Source: JBDHBD01 sp039586095
GTDB lineage: Bacteria > Gemmatimonadota > Gemmatimonadetes > Palauibacterales > Palauibacteraceae
Reading direction: 5' to 3'
DNA length: 64,000 bases
NCBI GenBank assembly: GCA_039586095.1
Contig: JBDHLB010000007.1
Span: forward strand, 1-64,000
Shown: positions 13,832-23,113 of the stretch, in pieces
Numbering within the stretch: the stretch's first letter is position 1
Layout of the letters: each line of letters opens with the position of its first letter
The notes under the pieces: model-generated
Database searches by the model: none
The model's input: the letters and a program-made list of their open reading frames with translations, nothing else
Told to the model about the DNA's origin: nothing
Program-made: the position numbers and the translations under genes

Positions 13832-14908
13832 ATGAAAGCAGACCGCGCACCCGCGCGCACAGCGAACGAGAGTCTCGGGATGGCGGGCCGCTGCCCTCCG
13901 CGGTTCGAGCCGCGGCCTTACAGGGCGCCCTGGTGGCTCGGGAACGCACATCTGCAGACGGTAACCGCTCGGCTGCTCCGTGCGGTCGCGTCGGTCGAGT
14001 ACAGGCGGGAGAGGATCGATACGCCGGACGGAGACTTTATTGATCTCGATTTCGCGGTCGAGCCGACCGATGGCCCGTTCGTTCTGGTGCTCCACGGTCT
14101 CGAGGGGTGCTCGCGTTCCGGCTATGTGAAGCAGGCTTGCCGGGCCCTCGCGGCGATGGGCCTCCGGACCGTGGCACTCAATTTTCGGTCACGGAGCGGT
14201 GAACCGAACCGCCTTCCCGGCTCCTATCACGCCGGGCGAACGGACGACCTTCGGACCGTGCTGCGCCTGTTGAGGAGCCGCTCCCCCGGTTCGGCTATGG
14301 GCGCCGTGGGCTTTTCGCTCGGCGGCAACGTGCTCTTGAAGTACCTCGGCGAGACAAAGGGGCCGGCCGACAGCTATCTGAACGCCGCGGTGGCGGTATC
14401 GGTGCCATTCGACTTGTCGCGAGCCGCGGATTGCATGGAGCGGGGATGGGGCAAACTGTACGGCTGGCGCTTCCTGCGGTTGCTGCGCCGCTCGGCACGG
14501 GCCAAGGCGCGGCTCTTCCCGGATGCGTTCGATCTGGGAGCCATCGCGAGGGCACAAAGCGTAAGAGCGTTCGACGACGCCGTGACGGCACCGCTGCATG
14601 GGTTCCGAGATGTCGCGCATTATTACGCCGAGGCCAGCAGCGGCGGCTATCTGCGCGAAGTCCGTGTGCCCACGTTGCTGCTCCACGCCCGCAATGATCC
14701 GCTGATCCCGTTCGACTCGGTTCCGCTTGCGACGATCCGGGACAACGCGTGTTTGCAGGCCGTGCTGCCGCGAGGCGGGGGACACGTCGGATTCGTGTCC
14801 GCCGGTCGGAGCGGTCCGCGGTTTTGGGCGGAGGCGGAAGCCGGCCGCTTTCTGGCAGGCGCCCTGGGGGCCGATCTCGCGCAGCACCCCGTGCGCAGTC
14901 GGGTGTAG
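13832..14908 (+). CDS. YheT-like alpha/beta hydrolase (UPF0017 type)
   Basis: A 358-residue hydrolase with the hallmarks of the YheT/ABHD1-3 group: the PWWLGNAHLQT motif near the N-terminus, LHGLEGCSRSGY as oxyanion hole, nucleophile elbow GFSLGGN, an acidic residue in the ARNDPLIP motif and the catalytic His in GGGHVGF. The open frame extends back to 13268, antisense to the other hydrolase; ATG 13832 removes that overlap and fits the family length (about 320-350). It is probably cytoplasmic, and the substrate is unknown. Its neighbour on the opposite strand is another alpha/beta hydrolase but with different motifs, so they are not a duplication. Confidence 0.85.
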   Translation: MKADRAPARTANESLGMAGRCPPRFEPRPYRAPWWLGNAHLQTVTARLLRAVASVEYRRERIDTPDGDFIDLDFAVEPTDGPFVLVLHGLEGCSRSGYVKQACRALAAMGLRTVALNFRSRSGEPNRLPGSYHAGRTDDLRTVLRLLRSRSPGSAMGAVGFSLGGNVLLKYLGETKGPADSYLNAAVAVSVPFDLSRAADCMERGWGKLYGWRFLRLLRRSARAKARLFPDAFDLGAIARAQSVRAFDDAVTAPLHGFRDVAHYYAEASSGGYLREVRVPTLLLHARNDPLIPFDSVPLATIRDNACLQAVLPRGGGHVGFVSAGRSGPRFWAEAEAGRFLAGALGADLAQHPVRSRV

Positions 14909-14998
14909 CATGGTCCGATCGAACAGCAGGCCGGCTGGTCGAACAGTAGACGGGATCGAGGATATCCCGTTTGTAGATAGAAGCACGCGGAGGAGCGG

Positions 14999-15448
14999 AT
15001 GACGACGGGCACTCAGGCGCAGGGGCGATACGCCACATTACGGTGTCAGTTTTGCCTGACGCTGAACCGAATCGACCTGGATCGGGCGGCGGAGCGGCCC
15101 AAGTGCGGTGACTGCGGCCGGCCAATGCTCCTGGATCGACCGGTCAAGGTCACCGCCGATGAGTTCGATCGGGTGATCGCCGACTCCGACGTGCCGGTAC
15201 TGGTGGACTTCTATGCGGATTGGTGCGGCCCGTGCAAGGTGATGGCTCCGATTCTCGACGAACTCGCGCGCGAGCGGCTGGGCCATCTGCTGGTCGCCAA
15301 GCTGGACACGGATGCCAACCCGGATGTCTCCCGGCGCTTCGGCATCCGGGGAATCCCCACGTTGATCCTCTTCCGCGACGGAGACGAGACCGGACGCGAG
15401 GTCGGCGCCGTTCCGAGAAGCAGCATCGAGGCCCTGATCGAGCGCTAG
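14999..15448 (+). CDS. trxC: thioredoxin 2 (zinc-ribbon thioredoxin)
   Basis: A 149-residue protein with an N-terminal zinc ribbon (Cys16-x2-Cys19 and Cys36-x2-Cys39) and a thioredoxin domain carrying the active-site WCGPC (Cys76/Cys79) and cis-Pro motif GIRGIPTL. This is the TrxC type, a cytoplasmic disulfide reductase whose zinc site is oxidation-sensitive in relatives. AGGAG lies four bases before the ATG. It stands alone between the YheT-like gene and a bidirectional terminator. Together with the peroxiredoxin and OsmC genes in this window it would form part of the thiol-dependent peroxide defence. Confidence 0.92.
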   Translation: MTTGTQAQGRYATLRCQFCLTLNRIDLDRAAERPKCGDCGRPMLLDRPVKVTADEFDRVIADSDVPVLVDFYADWCGPCKVMAPILDELARERLGHLLVAKLDTDANPDVSRRFGIRGIPTLILFRDGDETGREVGAVPRSSIEALIER

Positions 15449-15537
15449 GCGGGGCTCGCGGGCGACGCGGTGTGGCCGCGACCAGCGCGGCGGCCCGCAG
15501 CATCGAGCCCTTCCCCCTCACAGCAGCTCCCGATAAA

Positions 15538-15575
15538 GGAGAACCGGCGGCTGGATATCCAGCCGCCGGTTCTCC
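15538..15575. terminator. bidirectional terminator between trxC and the SusD/SusC genes
   Basis: A perfect 17-bp inverted repeat (GGAGAACCGGCGGCTGG) with an ATAT loop. On the minus strand it is followed by CUUUAUCG after the stem, so it best terminates the SusC/SusD transcript ending at 15645. It also sits 90 bases after the trxC stop and may stop plus-strand transcripts. Confidence 0.8.
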
Positions 15576-15644
15576 CGGACGAAGCGCCATGCGCTCCGCC
15601 TGTCTCAACTGACCGTCGGTCCGGTCGTTCCTTCCGACCGACCG

Positions 15645-17018
15645 CTACTGGCGCGCTGCGGTCTCGTCGATCGGAATCGGGTAGGCCGCGTTCACGACGT
15701 GCGTCGGTATGTCGAGCGGCAGCTCATCGAGCTTGTTGTAGCGCCGCATGTCGATCCAGCGGTGTCCACCCTCGTACAGCAACGAGTAACGCTTCTCGTA
15801 CAGAAGCTGGTCCATTGCCTGATCGGCGTCGGTGAGCGTGACCGGCGGTAGACCCCCCGCCCGCTGACGAACGACGTTGATGTCCGTCTGGGCCGCCCCC
15901 AGGTTGCCGAGCCCGATGTTCGCCTCGGCGCGGAGCAGGATCAGTTCCTCGTTCCGGATGATCGGAATCGGCGTCGTGCTGGTCGAGTAGATGTCGAATC
16001 CGATGTCACACGTCGGAAACGCCGACTGCGGCGTGCACAGGACCCCGTTGTACGAGCGCGAAGCGATCTCGCGGGTCTTGGCCACGAAACGATCGTCGGG
16101 CGTCCCATCCAGCTTCAACTCCACATCCTCACCGAGCGACGGGTGCGCTCGTAGATTCGGATCACCGCCCGGCTGGAAGAGCTCGTTCGTGCGGTCGCCC
16201 GATCCGGTGCTGAAGGTGTGGTACACTCCGTTATCTAGGGACCCCGCCGCCCTCAGAAAGGATTCGCCCAGAGCGGTGAGCGCGATCGAGTAATCGCCCA
16301 TGTAGACGGCCACCCGCGCCCGAATCCCCCGATTGAACTGCCGGAACGTCGCGGGAGTGTCGAACCCGCTGAAGCCGCTCGACAGCCGGAAGGGGAACGC
16401 CGTGGCGCCCTGCAGGTGTCCGTTGGCTTCCTCGAGCAACTGTACGATGTGATCGAACACCTGCTCCTTGGAGGCGTTCGGCGCGGGCGTGCGCGGGTCC
16501 TCCGCGATCGTGATCGGGCACCCGCAGTTGGTGTCCCGCGTGTTCACGAGCGACAGGAACTCCAGCGCCTGCATCGTCTTGGCGAAGCCGCGCAACGCTT
16601 CCTTCTCGCCTGCAGAAACCTCGGCATCGTCCACCTCATCCGTTCCATCGAGCAGAATGTCCGCCAGCTTGATGTTGGCGTACGGCTCGGCCCAGTAGTT
16701 GCCTCCGAAGGCGGGGCTGGAGGCCTGTAGTGATCCGGCCAGCATCTCGCTCTCGAAGCGCGGGTCGGCCACGTCGTGGTTGTAGGACTCGCGACCCAGA
16801 ATCCCCAACATCGAAACCAGGTCGTTCGGGCCCAGATGATACTGTCGGTATCCGATGATTAGCCCCTGCGCGGTCGTCGCGAGTCCGGCCCGGTCTGGAT
16901 TCGACGTCAGCTCCTCGAGATCACCGAAGTTCGAGTTCGGCGACGTGAGGTTCTGACAGCCTGCCAGCCCGACCAGAACCGCGGCCGCGAACAGCGGCCC
17001 AACGATTCTTTTCAACAT
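15645..17018 (-). CDS. RagB/SusD family outer-membrane lipoprotein
   Basis: A 457-residue lipoprotein (lipobox LVGLAGC, Cys21) of the SusD/RagB family, which forms the substrate-binding lid over a SusC TonB-dependent transporter. Family features are the long alpha-helical N-terminal half, the NNEELILLRAEANIGLGN-like block (here RNEELILLRAEANIGLGN), the VNVVRQRAGGLPP-like loop and the LLYEKRYSLLYEGGHRW..DMRR motif near the end. The open frame starts at 17060, but ATG 17018 places the signal correctly after GGAGCGGAG. It is downstream of, and co-directional with, SusC. Substrate is unknown; SusCD pairs in this kind of organism import glycans, peptides or other polymers. Confidence 0.93.
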   Translation of the reverse strand: MLKRIVGPLFAAAVLVGLAGCQNLTSPNSNFGDLEELTSNPDRAGLATTAQGLIIGYRQYHLGPNDLVSMLGILGRESYNHDVADPRFESEMLAGSLQASSPAFGGNYWAEPYANIKLADILLDGTDEVDDAEVSAGEKEALRGFAKTMQALEFLSLVNTRDTNCGCPITIAEDPRTPAPNASKEQVFDHIVQLLEEANGHLQGATAFPFRLSSGFSGFDTPATFRQFNRGIRARVAVYMGDYSIALTALGESFLRAAGSLDNGVYHTFSTGSGDRTNELFQPGGDPNLRAHPSLGEDVELKLDGTPDDRFVAKTREIASRSYNGVLCTPQSAFPTCDIGFDIYSTSTTPIPIIRNEELILLRAEANIGLGNLGAAQTDINVVRQRAGGLPPVTLTDADQAMDQLLYEKRYSLLYEGGHRWIDMRRYNKLDELPLDIPTHVVNAAYPIPIDETAARQ

Positions 17019-17075
17019 GATCTCCGCTCCATTCCTTGGATTCGTTCGCTCTGTCTTCATCGTCGTTCCCTTCGA

Positions 17076-19968
17076 TCAGAGGCGGAGATCGAAGCCGAAC
17101 CAGAAGCTGCGGCTCGGTGGGAACGGAGCCACATCGATCGAGCGTCCGACCTGCTGCGTTCCGAAGTTGCTCACCTCGGGATCCAGACCACGGTAGTTCG
17201 TCACCGTGAACAGGTTGCGGCCGCTCGCTCTGAGCCGGATCTGATCGAAGAAGCCGTTGAAGATCCGCGACGTCACGCTCTCGGGAAGCGTGTAGCTGAG
17301 CGCGATCTCGCGTGCCTTGAAGAACGAAGCGCGTTGCGTGTACGGAAGCGCCCACCCGTTCACGAACCCGGCCAGGCGTTCGGCACCGCTGCAGTCCGGG
17401 CGGCACGACTCGGTCGAGAAATCCGAGCTGGCGTTGAAGAAATCGTTCGGATCCCCAAAGTCGGCGCTGTTGACCGCCCCGTCGTACAGCAGCTCGGTCA
17501 GGTTCACGACCGACTGTCCCTGCCGCCACTCGAAGAGGGTGTAGATTTGGAAGTCGCCCAGCTGGAAGTCGTTCGCGAAGTTCATGTTGAAGTCGGGATC
17601 GGAATTCCCCGTCGAGACGCGTGACCTCACTCCGATTCATGAAGAAGCTGGTGCGCGAGTTCCAGGTGAAGCCGCTTCGGACGATCGGCGTGACGCCCAG
17701 CGCGGCCTCGAAACCGTAGTTGCGCAGCTCCCCGCCGTTGAAGATCACGTCGGCGAAACCGGTCGACGGAGCGACGGTGGCCTCGATGATGAGGTTATCG
17801 ACGTTCTGCAGGTAACCGGTCAGCTCGAGGCTGGCCCGTCCGTCGAAAGCGAGGATGTCGACGCCGCCTTCGAACTCGGTCATACGCTCGGGCTCCAGAG
17901 CCTCGCCGCCTCCCACCGTGCCCTCGATCTGAAAGCCGCCGATGCCCTCGATGTTGTTGTCCAGCTCGAGGCTGGTGAACTTCTGGCACCCTTCGCGCGG
18001 GTCACAGGTGGGCGGGTTGCCCGTCTGACCGACCGCGGCCCGCAGCTTCACCTCGTCCACGAAACCGCCCACATCGGGGAAACGGTACGAGGCAGCCCCC
18101 TTCGGGAAGACGAACAGCTTGGTCGGATCGCCGTTGGCGGAGCTTTGGTCGAACCGGACCATCCCCGTAAGGAGAAGCCGGTTGTCCAGCAGCAGGACTT
18201 CCTCCTGTACGAAGAATCCGAAGTCCTCGACGTTGGCTCGATTCTCTCGAATCTGCACCTCGGTGGCCGCATCAGGCTTGTTCTTGCCGCCGGTCAGATC
18301 CCGTCCGACCAAACGCGAGATCGTGAGGCTCACGTCGTCGTAGTTGAAGCCGAAGGATGTCGTTGCCGTGAGCGCGCTCGACGGCGTCCACCGCCAGATC
18401 CCGTTCACGTTCACGTTGAAGTTCAGGTTGTTTGTGTTGCTGAGCAGCGAGGTACCGGGCCGCCCGTCAAAGCTCTCATAGTGGAGCGCCGGGGGAGAGA
18501 AGATCCGGTTTTCCTGCGTGAAGAAGTCGACCCCTCCGGTCGCCACGATGTTCACGCGGTGCGTGCCGTTGTCGATCAGCCCCACATCCACGTTCCCCGA
18601 GGCCAGGAGCCTCCAGACATCCTCATCGTTTTCCAGCAGTGCGGCGGTCTGCAGCGGGTTGCTCCCGTTCCCCACGAACGGGTTCACGGGGAACGTCCCG
18701 TCCGGCTGTTGTCCCAGATCGATGAAGTTCGGCGTGCCCGGGAACACCATGTACCAGCTGGTCTGGCTATTGTCGTTGTTGGTCAGACCGCGGCTGGCGA
18801 CGGTGTGTATGACGTTGGTGTTGAGTGAGATCTCGGTCATGCCGAGTCGGGTGCGAAGGTTCGCCCGCGCCGCCTGCCGCTCGAAGCCGGTGTTGTCGAC
18901 GATGCCCTCGTCGTTCTTCCACACGGCGGAGCCGAAGTACTGCACGCCCTCGGCCGTTCCGCCGCTCACGCTGCTGGACAGGTCCCACGAGAGGGCGTTG
19001 CGTCCTGCCAAGCCCGCTTCGTGATCGAACGTCACGCCGGGTTGAAAGAAGCTGCGCGCCGTCTCTCCGAAGGTGCCGACGGCCTCCTCGACGTCCCCGA
19101 AGGTGCGAAATCCGAGCGTGTTGCGGAGATCGAAGTAGCCGCCCAGGGCGCTCACGCGTACCTGTGGTGGCCCGACCTGACCGCGCTTCGTGGTGATGAT
19201 CACCACGCCGTTGCTGGCCTTCACACCGTAGATGGCGGCCGCCGACGCACCCTTCAAGATCTCGATGCTCTCGATGTCATCCGGGTTGATGTCGGAGATC
19301 CGATTCGTGAGCGCGTCCTGCTCCAGCGACGGGTTGGAGCCGCCCGCGGCATCCGTGATCTCGTTCTGGTTGCTCGGAATCGCGATGTTGCTCACCACGA
19401 CACCGTCGATCACGTAGAGCGGCTCCGCAGCGGCGTTCACCGAGGAGGACCCTCGAATGTTCAGCTGCAGGCCGCCGCCGGGCGCCCCCGTGTTGCTGGC
19501 GATCACCGCCCCGGCGACGCGGCCCTGCAGCGCCTTGTCCAGAGTCTGCTGCGGCACCGCCTCGAGCTCCTCACCCTGGATCGACTCCACCGGGTTCGGA
19601 GCGTTGACCCGCCGGGTCTCCGTAGCCCGACCGGTGACGACCAGCTCCTCCACCCGCAGGTAGTCGATCTCGAGGTTTACCGTCACCGTGTTCTGGCCCG
19701 CGGGAACCGCCACTTCGAGTGACTGATACCCGATCCGCTGGACCACGAGCATCACGTCGCCCGCGGGCACGTTTTCGAGTGCGAACGTTCCGTTCTGGCT
19801 CCCGACCGTTCCGATGGCCATTCCGCGCACTGCGACCTGCGGGAACTCCACGGGCTCGCCCGACTGAGCGTCGGTCACGGTCCCGCGGATCGTTCGCTCC
19901 TGCGCGAACAGCCCTCCGGTGGAGAAGAGCAAGAACAACGAGATCAGCGCACAAAGCCTGTACCTCAT
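17076..19968 (-). pseudogene. SusC/RagA TonB-linked outer-membrane receptor, disrupted by internal deletion/frameshift
   Basis: The first frame (from ATG 19968) encodes a signal peptide, a CarboxypepD_reg-like domain (IRGTVTDAQSGEPV...), the TonB plug (LRVEELVVTGRATETRR, GSSSVNAAAEPLYVIDGV) and most of a beta-barrel up to FFMNRSEVTRLD. Near 17590-17640 the coding frame changes. The remaining barrel (GNSDPDFNMNFANDF through the terminal SFWFGFDLRL) is in another frame ending at 17076, while the first frame runs on without homology into SusD. In relatives 35-45 residues normally separate these blocks, so a segment seems to be missing as well. It could be a true pseudogene or an assembly or base-call error. 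The intact partner SusD follows. Confidence 0.8.
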
Positions 19969-20453
19969 GTGAACCTGCCTTGCCGTGGATACACGTCTCC
20001 TGGTTGTAAGACGTCCGCCGCATTTAGGCCGACGTCCGCGACCAGTCTTTGCTGTTCTTATAGAGAGGCCGGAGAGCGGCCGGAGAATTCATGCAAGAGG
20101 TCTGGATCCTGGGGGGCACCCAGGCGCGGCAGCAGCCGTCATGAGGCGACCGCGTTACCGCACGAGAAAAGACCGCTTCGCCTCGCGTGCTTCGAGAGGC
20201 CATGCGCTTCTTCCCCTTCAAACACACGTGTCTGGCCACCGCCGCCCGACCGTTCCTGCCGGGTTTCCCCACGGGCCGTGGTTCAGGACGTGAACGAATT
20301 TGGGCGAACGGGGGTTCCACTGCAAGCAAATGCGACGTTTAGGAAGCCCAGCGCGTGCGGATCACGCTGTCACAAAAAGAGTTCGGTGAGGGCAACGTTC
20401 AGCGGACGGAGGGTGGGACGGGGAAGATTCGGGGTGAAGACGCGAGCGGATCG
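19969..20453. other. intergenic region between SusC and cysQ
   Basis: About 480 bases between divergent genes. A TATAAG at 20057-20062 on the minus strand could be the SusC -10 box, but no matching -35 hexamer is found. I see no tRNA, riboswitch or strong hairpin. The plus-strand frame from 20355 upstream of the cysQ start is not homologous to the phosphatase family and is probably leader. Confidence 0.45.
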
Positions 20454-21326
20454 ATGTTGATGCGGGTGCTGATAGAGGCCGGGATCGGGCAAACAGACGA
20501 CGGCAAGGATCTGATCACGGCCGCCCGAGCCGCCCTGCGAGGGGGACAGGCTGCGCTCCCGTTCTACGGAGACGCGACGGTCGATGTACGGTCCAAGGGA
20601 GCCGGCGGCCCCGTCACGGAGGCCGACCACGCCTCGAACGAAGCCATCCTGAAGCTTCTCGAACGGGAACGACCGGAGGACCCCGTTCTCAGCGAAGAAT
20701 CGCCTTCCCCTTCGCCCGCCCGGCCCGCGGACCGGTTGTGGATCGTGGATCCCCTGGACGGCACGAAGGAGTTCCTGGCCGGGAACGGCGAGTTCAGCGT
20801 CATGGTGGGTCTGTCTCGGGATGGCGCTGCGGTCCTGGGCGCCGTGTTCGAGCCCGATATCGGGCGTCTGTACCTGGGCGCGATCGGCCTCGGCGCGTGG
20901 CGGGTCGACCGTCCGCTCGACGCCCCGTCGATCCGACCGCTCGATGCGGCCCGCACGGCGGTCGATCGCCTGCGCTTCGTCCGCTCCCGCTCACACCCCT
21001 CAGAACGACTGCGACGCCTGGAGGCTCAGCTCGGCGACTTCACACCGGTGGTGTCGGGATCTGTGGGGGTCAAGTGTGCTCTCATCACGAACGGGGAAGC
21101 CGATCTGTATGTGCATCCGGTGCCCTACCTGAAGGAGTGGGATACGTGCGCCCCGGAAGCCGTGGTTCGGGCGGCGGGCGGTCGGGTGACGGACTGTGCG
21201 GGCGGGCCGCTCGCGTACGGAAAGCCGCAGCCCGTGCAGCCAGGCGGGATCTTCGCCGCCACTCACGACGTGTGGTCCCTCGTGGCACCGATTGTGCTGC
21301 GAGAAACGCGGGACATGTTCGAGTGA
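20454..21326 (+). CDS. cysQ: CysQ-like 3'(2'),5'-bisphosphate nucleotidase (IMPase family)
   Basis: A 290-residue inositol-monophosphatase-fold enzyme. The metal-binding motifs are VTEADHASNEAIL, LSEES (Glu), WIVDPLDGTKEF and, near the end, EWDTCAPEAVVRAAGG. The KEF variant after DPLDGT is characteristic of CysQ, which removes the 3'-phosphate of PAP formed during sulfate assimilation. The downstream APS kinase and ATP sulfurylase genes support this role. The frame extends back to 20355; ATG 20454 is used, with ATG 20460 possible. It lies 49 bases upstream of cysC on the same strand, probably one operon. Confidence 0.88.
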   Translation: MLMRVLIEAGIGQTDDGKDLITAARAALRGGQAALPFYGDATVDVRSKGAGGPVTEADHASNEAILKLLERERPEDPVLSEESPSPSPARPADRLWIVDPLDGTKEFLAGNGEFSVMVGLSRDGAAVLGAVFEPDIGRLYLGAIGLGAWRVDRPLDAPSIRPLDAARTAVDRLRFVRSRSHPSERLRRLEAQLGDFTPVVSGSVGVKCALITNGEADLYVHPVPYLKEWDTCAPEAVVRAAGGRVTDCAGGPLAYGKPQPVQPGGIFAATHDVWSLVAPIVLRETRDMFE

Positions 21327-21375
21327 TCCACGTATCTTGCGGGATCCGATCGCGAGGGTCGGGGAGGCGTAGCGA

Positions 21376-21864
21376 ATGGAGCGAGGTGTGGGTGACCTGA
21401 GATCCGACAACGTCGTCTGGCAGACGGATCCAGTCAGTCGTGAAGAGCGTGAGGAGCGCCGAGGTCATCGCGGTGTCGTTCTGTGGCTCACCGGCCTCTC
21501 GGCGAGCGGCAAGAGCACCCTCGCCATGGAAGCGGAGAAGCGCCTCTTCGAGCAGGGCTACTTCAGCTACGTGCTGGACGGCGACAACGTACGACACGGA
21601 CTCAACGGCGATCTGGGCTTTTCTCCGGAGGATCGGGTCGAGAACATCCGGCGCGTGGGAGAGGTGGCCAAGCTGTTCGCGGAGGCCGGCGCGATCGTCC
21701 TGACCGCATTCATCTCACCCCCCTACGAGCCACCGAGCGACCCTGAACTGATCGTCGAAACGAACGTCCACGACGTGGACGAATGTGTGGGACGCATCAT
21801 CGGATATCTGAGCGATCACGGGTACGTCCGCGGCGTCGACCCGCTGCGTGCGCTCTCGGGCTGA
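21376..21864 (+). CDS. cysC: adenylylsulfate kinase with internal ~44-residue deletion
   Basis: A 162-residue relative of APS kinase, which phosphorylates APS to PAPS. The N-terminal half is normal: WLTGLSASGKST P-loop, DGDNVRHGLNGDLGFSPEDR, EVAKLFAEAGAIVLTAFISP. Straight after FISP the sequence jumps to PYEPPSDPELIVET, a segment that in normal enzymes (about 200 residues) lies some 44 residues further on. The missing part holds the FISPxR arginine, the DPKGLY(K/A)KAR lid and the FTG substrate-binding motif, so catalysis is doubtful. The deletion is in frame, and its ends share an SP-Y similarity. GGGGAGG precedes the ATG by eight bases. The gene sits between cysQ and sat. Confidence 0.8.
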   Translation: MERGVGDLRSDNVVWQTDPVSREEREERRGHRGVVLWLTGLSASGKSTLAMEAEKRLFEQGYFSYVLDGDNVRHGLNGDLGFSPEDRVENIRRVGEVAKLFAEAGAIVLTAFISPPYEPPSDPELIVETNVHDVDECVGRIIGYLSDHGYVRGVDPLRALSG

Positions 21865-21871
21865 GCCTACC

Positions 21872-23113
21872 ATGGGTTCGACGCGGGCTGCGTCCTCGGC
21901 CACACGCCCGGTGACGTCCCATCCGACCGACTCGAACAAGCCCGAGTCGAGCACCGTGCCAGGGCCGATCGCGCCGTACGGGGGCCGGCTCGTGGACCGC
22001 ACGGTGCGACCCGACAGGCGACGGCAACTCGTCGAGCGGGCGGGGTCGCTGCCGGAGCTGCGGCTCGATGGCCGAGTTCTTAGTGACCTGTACCTGCTGT
22101 CGGTTGGAGCGTTCTCTCCCCTTGTCGGCTTCATGAGCCGTGAGACGTATGTGTCGGTCGTCGAGGAGATGTCGCTCCCGATGGGACTTCCGTGGACGAT
22201 TCCTGTCGTGTTGCCTGTGGGGGCGGATGAGGTGACGGGCTTCGGACCCGGGGACGAAGTGGCCCTGCTCGCTCCGAGCGGAGAGCTGGCCGGCACGCTC
22301 GAGGTGAGCGAGGTGTTTGCGCGCGACGTGGAGCGGGAGGCCGAGCGGGTGTACGGCACGACCGACTCCGCTCATCCGGGCGTGGCCGCGATACAGGCTC
22401 AGGGGACGCATTGTCTATCCGGCGCCGTGCACTATGCGTACACGAACGACATCAGCGGCTTTCCGGCCGATCATCTCACGCCCGAAGCCACTCGACGACA
22501 CTTCGAGGAGGCCGGCTGGCGTTCGGTGGTGGCGTTCCAGACCCGCAATCCGATCCACCGGGCGCACGAATATTTGCAGAAGTGTGCTCTGGAGATCGTG
22601 GAGGGGCTTCTCGTCCACCCGCTCGTGGGGGAAACGAAGTCGGACGACGTGCCCGCCGAGGTGCGTATGGAGTGCTATCGGGTCCTCCTGGAGCGCTACT
22701 TCCCCGGCGATCGCGTCCTGCTGTCGGTTCTGCCGGCCGCCATGCGCTACGCGGGCCCGCGCGAGGCAGTGTTTCACGCGATCATGCGCCGCAACTATGG
22801 CTGCACGCACCTTATCGTGGGCCGGGACCACGCTGGCGTCGGTGACTTCTACGGCACCTACGACGCCCAGCGAATCTTCGACGAAATCGACGCGGATGCG
22901 CTCGGCATCCGCCCGCTCAACTTCGAGCACGCGTTCTATTGCCGACTCACCCAGCAGATGGCGACCTCCAAGACGTCGCCCGCCGATCCCGACCAGCGGG
23001 TCTTTCTCTCGGGCACCAAGCTGCGCGAAATGCTCCGCCGTGGTGAGCGGCCCCCCGCCGAGTTCACCCGGCCCGAGGTCGCGAACATCCTCCTGCAGGC
23101 GTACCGGGATTGA
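21872..23113 (+). CDS. sat: sulfate adenylyltransferase (ATP sulfurylase)
   Basis: A 413-residue homo-oligomeric-type ATP sulfurylase making APS from ATP and sulfate. Seen motifs are the active-site QTRNPIHRAHEY, the GRDHAGVGDFYG block and VFLSGTKLREMLRRGE near the C-terminus. The usual zinc-binding CxxC near FYC is replaced (FYCRLTQQMATSKTSP), so the structural zinc may be absent. ATG 21872 starts seven bases after the cysC stop; the N-terminal 30 residues are low-complexity. Its last four bases overlap the TTG start of the following lipoprotein gene. Whether the enzyme works in the assimilatory or the reverse direction is not told by sequence; the cysQ/cysC context favours assimilation. Confidence 0.93.
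   Translation: MGSTRAASSATRPVTSHPTDSNKPESSTVPGPIAPYGGRLVDRTVRPDRRRQLVERAGSLPELRLDGRVLSDLYLLSVGAFSPLVGFMSRETYVSVVEEMSLPMGLPWTIPVVLPVGADEVTGFGPGDEVALLAPSGELAGTLEVSEVFARDVEREAERVYGTTDSAHPGVAAIQAQGTHCLSGAVHYAYTNDISGFPADHLTPEATRRHFEEAGWRSVVAFQTRNPIHRAHEYLQKCALEIVEGLLVHPLVGETKSDDVPAEVRMECYRVLLERYFPGDRVLLSVLPAAMRYAGPREAVFHAIMRRNYGCTHLIVGRDHAGVGDFYGTYDAQRIFDEIDADALGIRPLNFEHAFYCRLTQQMATSKTSPADPDQRVFLSGTKLREMLRRGERPPAEFTRPEVANILLQAYRD

Noticed and set aside
16921..17075. Continuation of the first SusC frame into SusD
   Set aside because: After the frame change the sequence has no barrel pattern and overlaps the start of SusD; the true barrel end is in the other frame ending at 17076.
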